Below, piece after piece: positions 42,220 to 51,583 of a stretch of DNA of 64,000 bases. The stretch comes from Candidatus Obscuribacter sp. (GTDB lineage Bacteria > Cyanobacteriota > Vampirovibrionia > Obscuribacterales > Obscuribacteraceae), in assembly GCA_016712465.1 (NCBI GenBank), contig JADJQZ010000001.1, positions 1,178,001-1,242,000 of the forward strand. The letters are read 5' to 3'. Below the pieces are notes generated by a model. The model saw nothing but the letters and a program-made list of their open reading frames with translations. It was not told where the DNA came from and did no database searches. The stretch's first letter is position 1, and each line of letters begins with the position of its first letter. Position numbers and translations under genes: made by a program.

Positions 42220-45135
42220 TCAGGAATCAGGCTCGCCGAAACGTCTCAAGGTGCCGCCGCGATAGAGGCGGTTGCCCAGTATTTTTATCAAGTCTTCTCC
42301 GTCGAAGGGCTTGCGCACATAGTCGACCAGTTCGCGATTGTTGATGGAAAGACCGGGATTCTCGGCGCCGCTCAGGACTACTACCGGCGTGGCGCCGTCG
42401 TCCTGCCTGCCGTGCAGCCAGTTTATGAAGTCGACGCCGCTGCCGTCAGGCAGATGAATATCGGCGAAAATTAGATCGTAGCGGTAATTTCTGGTTAGCT
42501 CTTTTGCTTCCGCCACAGAGGCCGCACGCATGGTCTGGAAGCCCTTGCGCGTCAGGAAGGCTTTCAAAAGCATGGCGATGGAATCGCTGTCTTCCAGAAT
42601 AAGTAGTTTAGCCGGCTCCTGCCTATCTTGTTGCGCTGCCTGATTGAGGTCGCTTATAGTTGTATGTGGCTGACCTGCCGAATTGCGCAGTACTTGCGGC
42701 AGTGTGAACCAGAAGGTGGTTCCCCTACCAGGTTTGCTCTCTACACCTATTTTCCCCGCCATGTTTTCAACCAGGGCTTTGGAGATAGCTAAGCCCAGAC
42801 CGGAACCGGTATTGCTTTCATTCTCCAGGCAAGAGAGTTGCTGGAAGAGTCCGAAGAGTTCAGGCATTTCTTCTTCTTTAATGCCCGGTCCGTCATCATT
42901 GACCATGAAGCGCAGCATGCCGCTCTGCTCCTGGCACTGGGCCAGTTTGATGCGCACGGTGCCTTCTTTGGGTGAAAACTTGATGGCGTTGGAAATCAGG
43001 TTGGTCAGCACCTGCACCAGTCTGTCGCTGTCGGCCTGACATTCGTGTGCCTCATCGGTCTCCAGGGCAATTTTGACGGAGCGCTCTTCGGCATAGGCTT
43101 TCAATGTGTCGATGGTATGCAGGGTCAGGTCGACGGCATTGACTCTCACCGGCTTGAGGTCGAGTTTCTTGGCTTCCAGTTTGCGAATGTCTAGTATGTC
43201 GTTTATGAGCCGGATCAGTCGATCACAGTTATCTTTGGCAATAGTTGTGTACTCCAGGGTCTCTTCGGAGATATCGCCGGTCAGCCCGCCCTCGATCAGT
43301 CCCAGGGCCGCGCGAATCGAGGTGAGCGGGGTGCGCAGTTCATGTGAGACTGTGGAATAGAATTCCGAAACGCGGCGCTCAACTTCCTTCTTCTCTGTAA
43401 TATCGTGGGCGATACCACAGAGCCTGACGGTTCGACCGCTCTCGTCTTTAACGGGAAAGACTCGTGACCAGAGCCACCTCTCTGCTTCGCTGCTTCCCTC
43501 GGGAGGGCGAGTCCTGAATTCCAGCTCCTTGCCGGAATCTGGTATGTCTGAGAGAGTGAGTAATTCCTTCACGGTTTCTTGATCTGCCGGCACTATTTGT
43601 TCGAGGAAGACTGCGGCATTTTGATACAAAGCCTGGCAACTGTGGTGGAATACCTCCTCGAAGGCCGGTGAAGCATAGATGAAATGATTACTGCGTTTGT
43701 CTATAATCCAGAACACTTCTCTGATATTTTCGGCAAGTTGCCGGAACATGGTTTCGCTGTCCAGAAGTTTTCTTTCGTAGTCGTTTCTAGCCTTCTCCGC
43801 TGCTTTCAGTTCGTCGATGTCCCGGTGTGAGCCTGCCATGCGTACCGGCTTGCCCTGGCTGTTCCAGACGGCCTGTCCTTTGGCCGATATCCATTTGTAG
43901 GCACCGCCTTTGGTGAGCATGCGAAACTCTACATCGAAGGGTAGTTTCCGTTCGATATGTTTCTGCACTTCTTCCATTACCCGGGGATAGTCCTCGGGAT
44001 GACAGAGTTTGCGAAATACCTCGAAATGGTTGCCCAGCTCGCTCTCCTCATAGCCCAATTGTTCTTTGTAGCGGGGCGAATAGAAGACTTCGTTTGTAAT
44101 GAGATCCCAGTCCCAGATGCCGTCGTTGGATGCCGTTATGGCTACATAGTAGCGTTCCTGAGCCTTCAAATAAGCTTCGTTGGTTTCGATGCGGTCGACG
44201 AATTGTCCGATTTGCAGACCGACTGAACTCAGAATCGGCAAGATTTCCTCTTCCACCGGTCCTTTGTCCTTGCTGAAGAGGGCTATCAGACCCCAGTTTT
44301 GTTTGCCGGTGGCAATCGGTATCACTACTGTCTCTCGATAGAGTCGGCTGATGCGCGAGTCTTGTTCGCTAAAGATCACGGCCGATCGGTTCAGCGAGAG
44401 TTTTTCGCATTTGCCTGAAAACCATGACGTAGAGGGAAAACCGGCTCCGATGGCCAGTGGAATAGAAACGGAACGGGTGAGCAGGTAGTCGTGGGTTTCC
44501 CTCTCGCCATTCAAGGCCATAACCACACGTTTTAACCGGTTGCTTTTCTCGTCTGCTTTCCAGACCAGACCGATGTCGTAGTCGAGCCAGCCGGTAAGTT
44601 TCTGTGTAACCTGTAAGAGTCCTTCGTAAATGCTGTCTGCACCAACCAGAAGCATAGTCGCCTCAAATTGCATCTCTCGCAGAAGCTCTTCCCGTCTTTT
44701 TTGAGTAATGTCTCTGGCAATGACTCTGATATAAGTGAGCTTGTTGTTTTGAAAATGACCGTTGGCAGTGATCAGCAGATCTTTTGATTTGCCTTCCGCG
44801 TCGCGAGTTTTGATTACTTTCTCCTGGCGGTCTGTGCAACCTTCGGAAAGTATTGCCGCAAGCAAGGTCTCATCACCATAGACGGCGGCGAGACTGCGCC
44901 CTAAGTAGTCGGCTTTTTTATAGCCCAGTAGGCTCAGTTCGGCTTTGTTCACGTGCAGAACCGTGCCGGAAGCATCAACAATGCACATGGGCAGAGGGGA
45001 GTTTTCGAAAAAGTCCAGGAAGATGTCGCCGAAGTCGGCAGGAACTCCGGCGTATTCTGCATCTGCCGCTTCAGGCTGAGAGCTGCTAACTCGTTCTTTT
45101 TCCGACTGGAGGTGGTTTTTGCTTACATCATCCAT
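42220..45135 (-). CDS. Hybrid sensor histidine kinase with PAS, GAF and receiver domains
   Basis: A 971-residue cytosolic-looking kinase with no membrane helix. Domain order: PAS (about residues 36-150), GAF-like (155-315), PAS with PAC (330-445, GIWDWDLITNEVFYSPRY), PAS (455-585), HisKA (STVSHELRTPLTSI), HATPase (LISNAIKFS, DDGPGI, GSGLGLAIS) and a C-terminal receiver with phospho-Asp in IFADIHLPDG and Lys in VRKPFDG. It senses internal or redox-type signals through PAS/GAF and relays phosphate to an unseen Hpt or regulator. No partner gene is next to it. Confidence 0.9.
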   Translation of the reverse strand: MDDVSKNHLQSEKERVSSSQPEAADAEYAGVPADFGDIFLDFFENSPLPMCIVDASGTVLHVNKAELSLLGYKKADYLGRSLAAVYGDETLLAAILSEGCTDRQEKVIKTRDAEGKSKDLLITANGHFQNNKLTYIRVIARDITQKRREELLREMQFEATMLLVGADSIYEGLLQVTQKLTGWLDYDIGLVWKADEKSNRLKRVVMALNGERETHDYLLTRSVSIPLAIGAGFPSTSWFSGKCEKLSLNRSAVIFSEQDSRISRLYRETVVIPIATGKQNWGLIALFSKDKGPVEEEILPILSSVGLQIGQFVDRIETNEAYLKAQERYYVAITASNDGIWDWDLITNEVFYSPRYKEQLGYEESELGNHFEVFRKLCHPEDYPRVMEEVQKHIERKLPFDVEFRMLTKGGAYKWISAKGQAVWNSQGKPVRMAGSHRDIDELKAAEKARNDYERKLLDSETMFRQLAENIREVFWIIDKRSNHFIYASPAFEEVFHHSCQALYQNAAVFLEQIVPADQETVKELLTLSDIPDSGKELEFRTRPPEGSSEAERWLWSRVFPVKDESGRTVRLCGIAHDITEKKEVERRVSEFYSTVSHELRTPLTSIRAALGLIEGGLTGDISEETLEYTTIAKDNCDRLIRLINDILDIRKLEAKKLDLKPVRVNAVDLTLHTIDTLKAYAEERSVKIALETDEAHECQADSDRLVQVLTNLISNAIKFSPKEGTVRIKLAQCQEQSGMLRFMVNDDGPGIKEEEMPELFGLFQQLSCLENESNTGSGLGLAISKALVENMAGKIGVESKPGRGTTFWFTLPQVLRNSAGQPHTTISDLNQAAQQDRQEPAKLLILEDSDSIAMLLKAFLTRKGFQTMRAASVAEAKELTRNYRYDLIFADIHLPDGSGVDFINWLHGRQDDGATPVVVLSGAENPGLSINNRELVDYVRKPFDGEDLIKILGNRLYRGGTLRRFGEPDS

Positions 45136-45340
45136 GCCGCTACTTCCCGATAGGCCTGAAACTAAGGGTTATCTGCCCACGCTCATGTATTTTATAGGCC
45201 TTCTAGCTCTTATTAAGTTCTACCCTGATCTCCTTGATGTAATTCCCATTGCCAGTACAGCTTAATATTTACTAGTATGCCAGCATCAGGATTCCCGCTA
45301 CCTACAGCCCAGTTTTTAGGCTTGCATAGGAAGTTTTATA

Positions 45341-47119
45341 TTGGTGGAAGAACGTCCCGACATAGCTTTGACCGATAAGGCAGACCAGAATCTCCGGTCC
45401 CAGGTGCTTTATTCGAGGCTGTTTGGAGCCGGCGGCGGGGAGAATGTTGCGACCAGGGAGAGTGGGGCAACGAATTCCGCCCTCAATGAAGAGTCGCTCT
45501 TCCAGGTGTTGGGCCATAGAGTTGGGAGTAAGGTGGCGGAATCGGCGCCCCAGCCCCTGCCGAAAGTGCAGGTTGTCGGCGCGCAAGAGTCGGCATCCGA
45601 GCAAAGCGCGGCGCCGCCGCAGTCGGCTCTCGTTCATGGAGCCGAGGTCTTTCGCTATAACCTGATTCAAGCGCCCCTGACCGGCTTGACCCAACTAGCC
45701 GATTTCACTCTCGGCACCAGGTGGGAGTCACAGACGCGGTTTTATCAGGCGCCGGTTCCGGCTGCTCATGGAAGTGCAGCCTGGGTGGCAGAGGTGGCTG
45801 GTGGAGTAGCTGCCGGGGCGGTTCCCTTCTTGCTTTTGCATAAGGCAATTGGTCCGGGAGCCGTGGCCAAAGTAGAAGTGATGGGTGATTATTCGGCTGC
45901 AAAAACTCTGCCGATAATAGGTAGGTCTGCCCTGGTAGGTGCCGGCTGGGGTGGAGTTTTAACGCCCGTACAAGAAGGTGAGAATTTCTGGACTACCAGG
46001 TTGAATAATTCTCTTTCCAACGCAGCGGCCTTCGCTACCCTGACGGCCGGCACCGTGGCCCTGAAGCGCTCCGGTTTCATGTTCTTGCGCAACGACATGG
46101 TAGACGGTACCGCCAGCGGTGCGCTAGGTGGTTTTGTGGCTGCCGACGCGAGAGCCCTACTAACTCAAGGACACCTTGCCTCCGGTAGAGAGAGGCTTCA
46201 TTCTATGAGCACATTTGCCCTGGGCGGCTTGATGCTGGGAGGCGCCACCACGGCCTATCAGAACTTCCGCCCCGCCAGCGGTATTGCCGGTGTGCGTACA
46301 CCCGAGGACATGCGCGTCCTGGCCGACCGAACCATCAAACCCGGGCACCCGGAGCGATATGCCTTTGAACCGGAGCAGAAGATACCAGCTAAGGCCGATG
46401 CCCTCATGGCCGAGTCGAAGGTTCATCCCGAGTGGCACAACCGGGCCAGTGTGGCGGTGCGCCAGGAAATAGACAGCAGCAACATGCCCGTTGATGCGAA
46501 GAAGCTTGTGGTTTCAGGCTTTCAAGAAATGTCTTATGGACTGGAAGCCTTGCATTCACGGCCGCAGCAAAAGCCAATAATGGTTGTGTACGGCTCGGCG
46601 CGCTTCAAGGAAAATGACTTTCGCTATCAGCGCGCCCGCTACATAGGCGGAAGGGCTGTGGAGGAAGGCTTTGATGTAATGACGGGCGGCGGACCCGGCA
46701 CAATGGAAGGCGCTAATCGCGGCGCCTATGAAGCCGGTGGCAACTCCATCGGAGTGGTGCTCAAATTGCCCCATGAGAAACGAGGTAACGGCTATCAAAC
46801 CATGACCTTGAAGCATCGCAATTTCTTCACCCGCATGGAAATGTTGAAGCAGGGCGATGTTTTTGTAGTAGAAGACGGGGGCATCGGCACGGCGGCCGAG
46901 GCCCTTGATACCCTCACTCACATTCAGACCGGCAAGTTGAAGGAAGTACCCATTTACTTTGTCGGTAAGGATAACTACAAGCAAATGGACTCATGGTTGG
47001 CCCGGATGGAGCGCAATGGCACCATCTCTCCCGCCGACCGGCACCTATACCGAATTGTAGACAATCCGGATGATATCTTTCTTGATTTAGAGCGCCGTCG
47101 AAGTCAGTCCGGTACTTAG
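45341..47119 (+). CDS. LOG-family nucleotide phosphoribohydrolase-like protein with hydrophobic N-terminal half
   Basis: A 592-residue protein. The last 210 residues are a LOG/TIGR00725-type Rossmann domain: VVYGSARF, then VMTGGGPGTMEGANRGAYE and VVEDGGIGTAAEALDTL. The usual PGGxGTxxE is changed to DGGIGTAAE, keeping the glycines and Glu. LOG enzymes split nucleotide 5'-monophosphates (cytokinin activation or salvage). Residues 100-300 are Gly/Ala-rich and hydrophobic (VAGGVAAGAVPFLLLH), like membrane-inserting segments, an unusual fusion. TTG 45341 with AGGAAG seven bases upstream is my start. Confidence 0.75.
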   Translation: MVEERPDIALTDKADQNLRSQVLYSRLFGAGGGENVATRESGATNSALNEESLFQVLGHRVGSKVAESAPQPLPKVQVVGAQESASEQSAAPPQSALVHGAEVFRYNLIQAPLTGLTQLADFTLGTRWESQTRFYQAPVPAAHGSAAWVAEVAGGVAAGAVPFLLLHKAIGPGAVAKVEVMGDYSAAKTLPIIGRSALVGAGWGGVLTPVQEGENFWTTRLNNSLSNAAAFATLTAGTVALKRSGFMFLRNDMVDGTASGALGGFVAADARALLTQGHLASGRERLHSMSTFALGGLMLGGATTAYQNFRPASGIAGVRTPEDMRVLADRTIKPGHPERYAFEPEQKIPAKADALMAESKVHPEWHNRASVAVRQEIDSSNMPVDAKKLVVSGFQEMSYGLEALHSRPQQKPIMVVYGSARFKENDFRYQRARYIGGRAVEEGFDVMTGGGPGTMEGANRGAYEAGGNSIGVVLKLPHEKRGNGYQTMTLKHRNFFTRMEMLKQGDVFVVEDGGIGTAAEALDTLTHIQTGKLKEVPIYFVGKDNYKQMDSWLARMERNGTISPADRHLYRIVDNPDDIFLDLERRRSQSGT

Positions 47120-47130
47120 ATACTAGAGAC

Positions 47131-48492
47131 CTAGACCTTTTTGATGGAAGGCGGCTGCCAGTCGCCGTTCAGGGCTTCCGGTTTGGGCGCATAAAGTCTC
47201 ATGGTCAGACCCAGCACGCCGCCGGCCGGTGCCGGTAGCCAGTTGGCTTCTTTATCCTTGCCCGGGCTAGCATTCTGCACATAAATATCCAGGGAGCCGT
47301 CGCTGTTCTTGACCAGGGGCATCCAGGAACTGATGGCAAAGCGATTGAGGCTGTTGGCGCACTGGAAGCCGTCTTTATCGTAGAGGGTGAGGGACCAGAA
47401 GGCATTTACCGGCGGCATCTCTTCTTTCTTGAAGTGCAGCACGTAGTTGTTCTGTGCTTCAATTGGCCGTCCCTCACTATCGGCATAGTTGAGCGGGTAG
47501 ATGGCGTCTTCCGGTTGGTTGGCGCCAAGACCGACCATGGCGACTATGGCGCGTTTCATGTAGTTGTTGCCGTAGACACCCATGCTCTCGGTGTTCATCA
47601 GCCAGCCGTTGACCGGGCTGCCCATGCGGGTGGTTTTTTCTACCATGGTTTTGAGAGCGTCGGTTGTTGCTTTTGCCACAGCCTTTTGAATCTGCTCTGG
47701 TAGAGAATCCAGGTTGAAGCTCTCACCTGGTACAAGACCGAGGCGGCTCATTCTGTTTATGATCGACCAGTCTGTGGCGTGGGGGGCGTATAGCTTGAGC
47801 AATTCGGCGGCCTGGCTGAAGTAAACGGCGGCAGTCATCTCGTTGACTGTTTCCAGGGGCGGTTTCTTCATGTCGATGCTGTCGTCGATTTTGGCCACTA
47901 TCTCCGGCGCCTTTTTGCCCCAGGCAGATAGGGGCGTCACATTCAGTCCGTCTTGAATGGCATGCACGGCGGCGTAATCGGAGGGTCCGTCGGTCTTGAT
48001 GCGGCCGATTATCCAGACAAAGGGTGTAGGTGCCTCGATGACTTTAAGGTCTCTGGGCACATTGCCCTGGAAGCCCCTGGTGGTGATCAGATACTTTTGC
48101 TCTTTGGTGCCGCTGGTGCGCCAGCCCGGCGCTGCAAAAACATCGCTCCACATGTCCAGCATGGGCAATAGATAATAGCGGCCCTTGGTGTCAGGCGTCG
48201 TAACAACTTGAGGCTCTTGCCTGAGATCGAGCCAGACCACGGAATAGAGAGTGTCGAAATTAGGTCTCACAACTGCCCGGAAATCTGCCTCCGGGTAGGC
48301 TCTCATATGAGAGAACAAATTGGCCGGTCCAAAGCCCGGTCTTGCTCCCACCGGCAGATTGGTGCATTGCTTGCGGGTGGCTTCCATGGACATCATGGGA
48401 TAAAAGTAAAAATATGACTCCAGCGCTATGGCGTAGGCTTCCTCTTCGGTCGGAATGGTAGCCGTATTGCTTAATGTAGAGAGCGTGCCCAT
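47131..48492 (-). CDS. DUF1254/DUF1214 protein
   Basis: A 453-residue protein with both family domains. The DUF1254 part has VVRPNFDTLYSVVWLDL and YYLLPMLDMWSDVFAAPG; the C-terminal DUF1214 part has NAFWSLTLYDKDGFQ and WLPAPAGGVLGLTMRLY. AGGAGATG precedes ATG 48492. DUF1254 proteins are widespread and often secreted, but I see no signal peptide here. The enzymatic function is not known. It converges with the LOG gene. Confidence 0.85.
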   Translation of the reverse strand: MGTLSTLSNTATIPTEEEAYAIALESYFYFYPMMSMEATRKQCTNLPVGARPGFGPANLFSHMRAYPEADFRAVVRPNFDTLYSVVWLDLRQEPQVVTTPDTKGRYYLLPMLDMWSDVFAAPGWRTSGTKEQKYLITTRGFQGNVPRDLKVIEAPTPFVWIIGRIKTDGPSDYAAVHAIQDGLNVTPLSAWGKKAPEIVAKIDDSIDMKKPPLETVNEMTAAVYFSQAAELLKLYAPHATDWSIINRMSRLGLVPGESFNLDSLPEQIQKAVAKATTDALKTMVEKTTRMGSPVNGWLMNTESMGVYGNNYMKRAIVAMVGLGANQPEDAIYPLNYADSEGRPIEAQNNYVLHFKKEEMPPVNAFWSLTLYDKDGFQCANSLNRFAISSWMPLVKNSDGSLDIYVQNASPGKDKEANWLPAPAGGVLGLTMRLYAPKPEALNGDWQPPSIKKV

Positions 48493-48565
48493 GATTCATC
48501 TCCTGCCGAATATATGAAAGACATCGGAAGGTTAGCACATAGAAGGGCAGTCAGGTATTACGCGA

Positions 48566-49066
48566 TTAGTTGGTCGCTTTATGTGGAGGCTGGTGAGGTC
48601 GCACTGGTCTATTCGGACTGTCCGGCTTGTCATTATGATTGCCCGGTTCTTCCGGTCGTGGTTTTGGTTCTGTCGGGTTATCCGCGGATGGATGTTCAGG
48701 TTTTTGAGAGCGCTCTCTTTTGGGATGTTTCTCTCTTTCCTTGTAATCGAATCCCAGTAGGTATTCGTTAGTGTTTCCCTCTTTCAACTCAATGCCGCCC
48801 ATGAGCGTCATTTCCCCACCTCCAGCTCTGGTTGTGACATAGCCGCCCACTTCTGAGAGACCACGCCCTTCTGAGAATTTTATGTATAGTCCGCCGCCGT
48901 CGGCGATTTGTGTCTCGTTCAGGTGTTTAGAGGGTTGCCCCTGTTTTCGATCTGTCAATAGTAAGTGCTCGGCCGCAAGTTTGTCATTCCAGATTTCTCC
49001 GGCGAGTTTTTTTCCCAGGGCGGGTTCTGCGGTTACGTCGCGCTCTTCAAAATTTTCTGCTTTCAT
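48566..49066 (-). CDS. Hypothetical protein with Pro-rich tail
   Basis: A 166-residue protein with a good AGGAG upstream. The N-terminal 105 residues are a possible small domain (LYIKFSEGRGLSEVGGYVTT, MTLMGGIELKEG). From residue 108 a tail rich in Lys, Pro, Glu and Asn follows (PKRERSQKPEHPSADNP). This suggests a disordered C-terminus. No family was recognised. It precedes the DUF1254 gene on the same strand by 73 bases but has no clear link. Confidence 0.5.
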   Translation of the reverse strand: MKAENFEERDVTAEPALGKKLAGEIWNDKLAAEHLLLTDRKQGQPSKHLNETQIADGGGLYIKFSEGRGLSEVGGYVTTRAGGGEMTLMGGIELKEGNTNEYLLGFDYKEREKHPKRERSQKPEHPSADNPTEPKPRPEEPGNHNDKPDSPNRPVRPHQPPHKATN

Positions 49067-49164
49067 TTTGCAAATGCTCCTGCATTGACCTGTAAAGACA
49101 CAGTCAGAAGCGTATTTGGCCGATTCTCAGGCAGCCAGTGAGAAAAGTCATGTTGTTGAATAAT

Positions 49165-49848
49165 TCATCCGATACCATTTTCTGCTACCCATAGCGCTGC
49201 CTGGGTGCGGTCTCTCAAACCCAGTTGGGTTAGAATGCTGCTTATATGATTCTTGACGGTACCTTCCGAGATGTTCAAGGTCGTTGCAATTTCCTTATTG
49301 GAATTACCCTGACCTATGAGTTTTAGAATTGTCTTTTCTCTCTCTGTCATAAAGCGGAGCTTTTCAGTTTCGCCCCTTTCTTTGTAAGGACGCAGTCGCG
49401 CCAGCACCTTGGGCGCAATTGAGGGGCCAAGCTGCACATTGCCTTTGTGCACGATTTTGATTGCTGCCGAAAGATCTTCAAGCGGTGTGTCTTTTAGTAG
49501 ATAACCGCAACAGCCGGCCTCGATGGCCGGGAATATGTATTCATCTTCGTCGAAGGTGGTGAGAATCAGAACTTTGATGTTTGGGTAGGCCTTCAGGATT
49601 TTCTGCGTGCATTCGATACCATCCATATTTGGCATTCGCACGTCCATAAGAATTAGCTCCGGGCTCAGTCTTGGAACGAGGGAGAGTGCCTCGGCACCAC
49701 TTCCAGCTTCGCCCACAACTTCTATGCCGCCTTCCAATTGTAGAAGTGAAACGATTCCCTTTCTCACCATGGGCTGGTCATCCACTACCATTACTTTGAT
49801 GCTGGTGGCGGTAGCATCTTGCTTTTCCGTCGCTTCTGAGTTGGTCAT
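49165..49848 (-). CDS. NarL/FixJ-family response regulator
   Basis: A 227-residue protein with a receiver domain (phospho-Asp in LILMDVRMPNMDG, Lys in YLLKDTPLEDL) and a C-terminal LuxR-type helix-turn-helix (TEREKTILKLIGQGNSNKEI, then ISEGTVKNHISSIL). Divergent from a HisKA_3 kinase at 50378, so the two form a NarX/NarL-type pair. The 529-base intergenic region also contains a small candidate gene. Confidence 0.92.
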   Translation of the reverse strand: MTNSEATEKQDATATSIKVMVVDDQPMVRKGIVSLLQLEGGIEVVGEAGSGAEALSLVPRLSPELILMDVRMPNMDGIECTQKILKAYPNIKVLILTTFDEDEYIFPAIEAGCCGYLLKDTPLEDLSAAIKIVHKGNVQLGPSIAPKVLARLRPYKERGETEKLRFMTEREKTILKLIGQGNSNKEIATTLNISEGTVKNHISSILTQLGLRDRTQAALWVAENGIG

Positions 49849-50129
49849 AACTGCTTCTTCCCGTTTGCCGATGTTTGGCGGTCTCCGGGAGGTATTTTAC
49901 CCCGGTCGCCTTCTTCCTTCTTCAATTTGGCTCCAAATGCGCTGGAAATGCCGGACTTTCTCGTCGTGTTATGAGTTTGCCATAAGTACGCAATGGGGAT
50001 GTCAAGATTCGTTGCTAATGTGACGGCATAAACCCCCGAGACACCCCAGAGTTTTGCAACAGGCAGTTGGAGAAATGAAATGCATTTTCCGGCTGCTTGG
50101 CTGCGCCCTTCTAATGCGAGGACAGGCTG

Positions 50130-50282
50130 ATGAGTATTCTGAAAGGTAACAAGACCACCGCTATCTCAACTACATATGTTTGTCTGCTGGCTGGACTTTG
50201 CTTGTTGCTTCAGTTTCAGGCTACGAGCATTTGCCGCGCCGGTGCGGTCGGTGTTGCTGTTGCTTTCGATTCTCCGTGGTAG
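50130..50282 (+). CDS. Small signal-peptide-like ORF (50 aa)
   Basis: A 50-codon frame with GAGGACAGGCTG directly before ATG 50130. The product has a charged N-terminus, then YVCLLAGLCLLLQFQATSIC, a typical signal or membrane helix, and an Ala/Val-rich end. It sits between a response regulator and its kinase. It could be a small membrane or secreted peptide, or a leader; it is not conserved in any family I know. Confidence 0.4.
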   Translation: MSILKGNKTTAISTTYVCLLAGLCLLLQFQATSICRAGAVGVAVAFDSPW

Positions 50283-50377
50283 CGGCAGAACTGATTAATG
50301 TAATCACTGTGCGTTTCATTTGTGGTAAATAGTGGGAGACGTTTGATTGATTGGGATTGACTACTTGTTTGGAGCGC

Positions 50378-51583
50378 ATGTCTGAAACAGGCACACCGGC
50401 CCCAGAGCCCGAAAAGACTCCGGGCGAGCAGATTGCTTCACCGGCATCCGCACTTGAGCATCCCTATTACGGTAGAGCGGCTCGGCTTGAGAGTATTGTA
50501 TTGGTTGTCGTACTTTGTGCCGATTTCATAGCTCTCAGCTATTATCCGGACGGTTCCATCATCACTAATCCCCCATTGGTGTTTGCGGCCTCCATGCTTT
50601 ATGGTCTACTCGGTATCTTGAGAAAACCGGCAATTTTGCGTATCAGTATGCCGGCGCAGATGGTGCTGGCGGGCATTGGTTGCGCATTCGGACCGGCGCG
50701 CTTCTATCAGTGGCTGTTTGTTCCTCTCGTGGTGCGTGCCTGCTTCCTCGTTTCCAGGCGGGCGGCGCTTTTTTTCGCCCTGATTTGCCTGGTAGTATTT
50801 ACAGTTGCCTATAGCCTTACCTTTGAGCAGCGCTATTCGTCTTTAGAAGGCGGTCTTGCCGCGCTTCTCTTTGCTCATTTACTGCAATTGTCCGTGTTGT
50901 TGTTTAGCGCGGTTGTTATTACACTTTCGCTCCTTGCCGAGTATCAAAGCCGAATGAAAGCGGAGAAATTGGCCAGGGAGATCGAGGAGATTGCGCGTAA
51001 ATTGGAGCGGACGGAAATTGGCAGAGAAATTCATGATTCCCTGGGGCATTCTCTCACGACCCTCAATCTGCATTTGACTCTTGCTGAGAAGGTTTTTGAA
51101 AGCGATCCGCAGAAGAGTAAAGCGGCTTTATCTCTGGCGAGAGATTTCGCCAGGCAGTCTATTGCTGACGTAAGGTTCGCTCTGCAAGCTCTGCGTTCCG
51201 ATAAGTTACGGATGGATGAGGCCGTCGGACGGCTTGTGGAGGATCTTGAGAAAGTACACTCTGTAAAGGTAACTGCGGTTATGACATGGCCGGCTCTCAA
51301 TACGGAACAAGCTCATCATCTTTATTGCATTATCAGGGAGTGTTTGAATAACACACAAAAGTATGCTCAGGCTAAGGAAATTTCCATTGAGGCTTTTCAT
51401 GATTCTGAGTGCCTTAACGTTTTAATCAAAGATGATGGGCAGGGTTTCGATCCTTCATTGCCACGGGATGGAAGCTATGGATTGATGGGTGCTTCTGAGA
51501 GGTTGGCTCAGCTGGGAGGCTCTTTTTCCGTTCAGTCTTCGCCGGGTGCCGGTACCGTGGTTTCTATCAAACTTCCTCTATAA
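50378..51583 (+). CDS. Sensor histidine kinase (HisKA_3 type)
   Basis: A 401-residue protein with about five membrane helices in the first 190 residues (LVVVLCADFIALSYY, FALICLVVFTVAYSLTF, LLFSAVVITLSLLAEYQ). The dimerisation/phosphoacceptor motif is EIGREIHDSLGHSLTTLN with His at about residue 226, and HATPase motifs follow (IIRECLNNTQKYAQA, IKDDGQGFDP, GSYGLMGASERL). This is the NarX/DesK branch. GGAG precedes ATG 50378. Its stop overlaps the next ATG by one base. Confidence 0.9.
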   Translation: MSETGTPAPEPEKTPGEQIASPASALEHPYYGRAARLESIVLVVVLCADFIALSYYPDGSIITNPPLVFAASMLYGLLGILRKPAILRISMPAQMVLAGIGCAFGPARFYQWLFVPLVVRACFLVSRRAALFFALICLVVFTVAYSLTFEQRYSSLEGGLAALLFAHLLQLSVLLFSAVVITLSLLAEYQSRMKAEKLAREIEEIARKLERTEIGREIHDSLGHSLTTLNLHLTLAEKVFESDPQKSKAALSLARDFARQSIADVRFALQALRSDKLRMDEAVGRLVEDLEKVHSVKVTAVMTWPALNTEQAHHLYCIIRECLNNTQKYAQAKEISIEAFHDSECLNVLIKDDGQGFDPSLPRDGSYGLMGASERLAQLGGSFSVQSSPGAGTVVSIKLPL

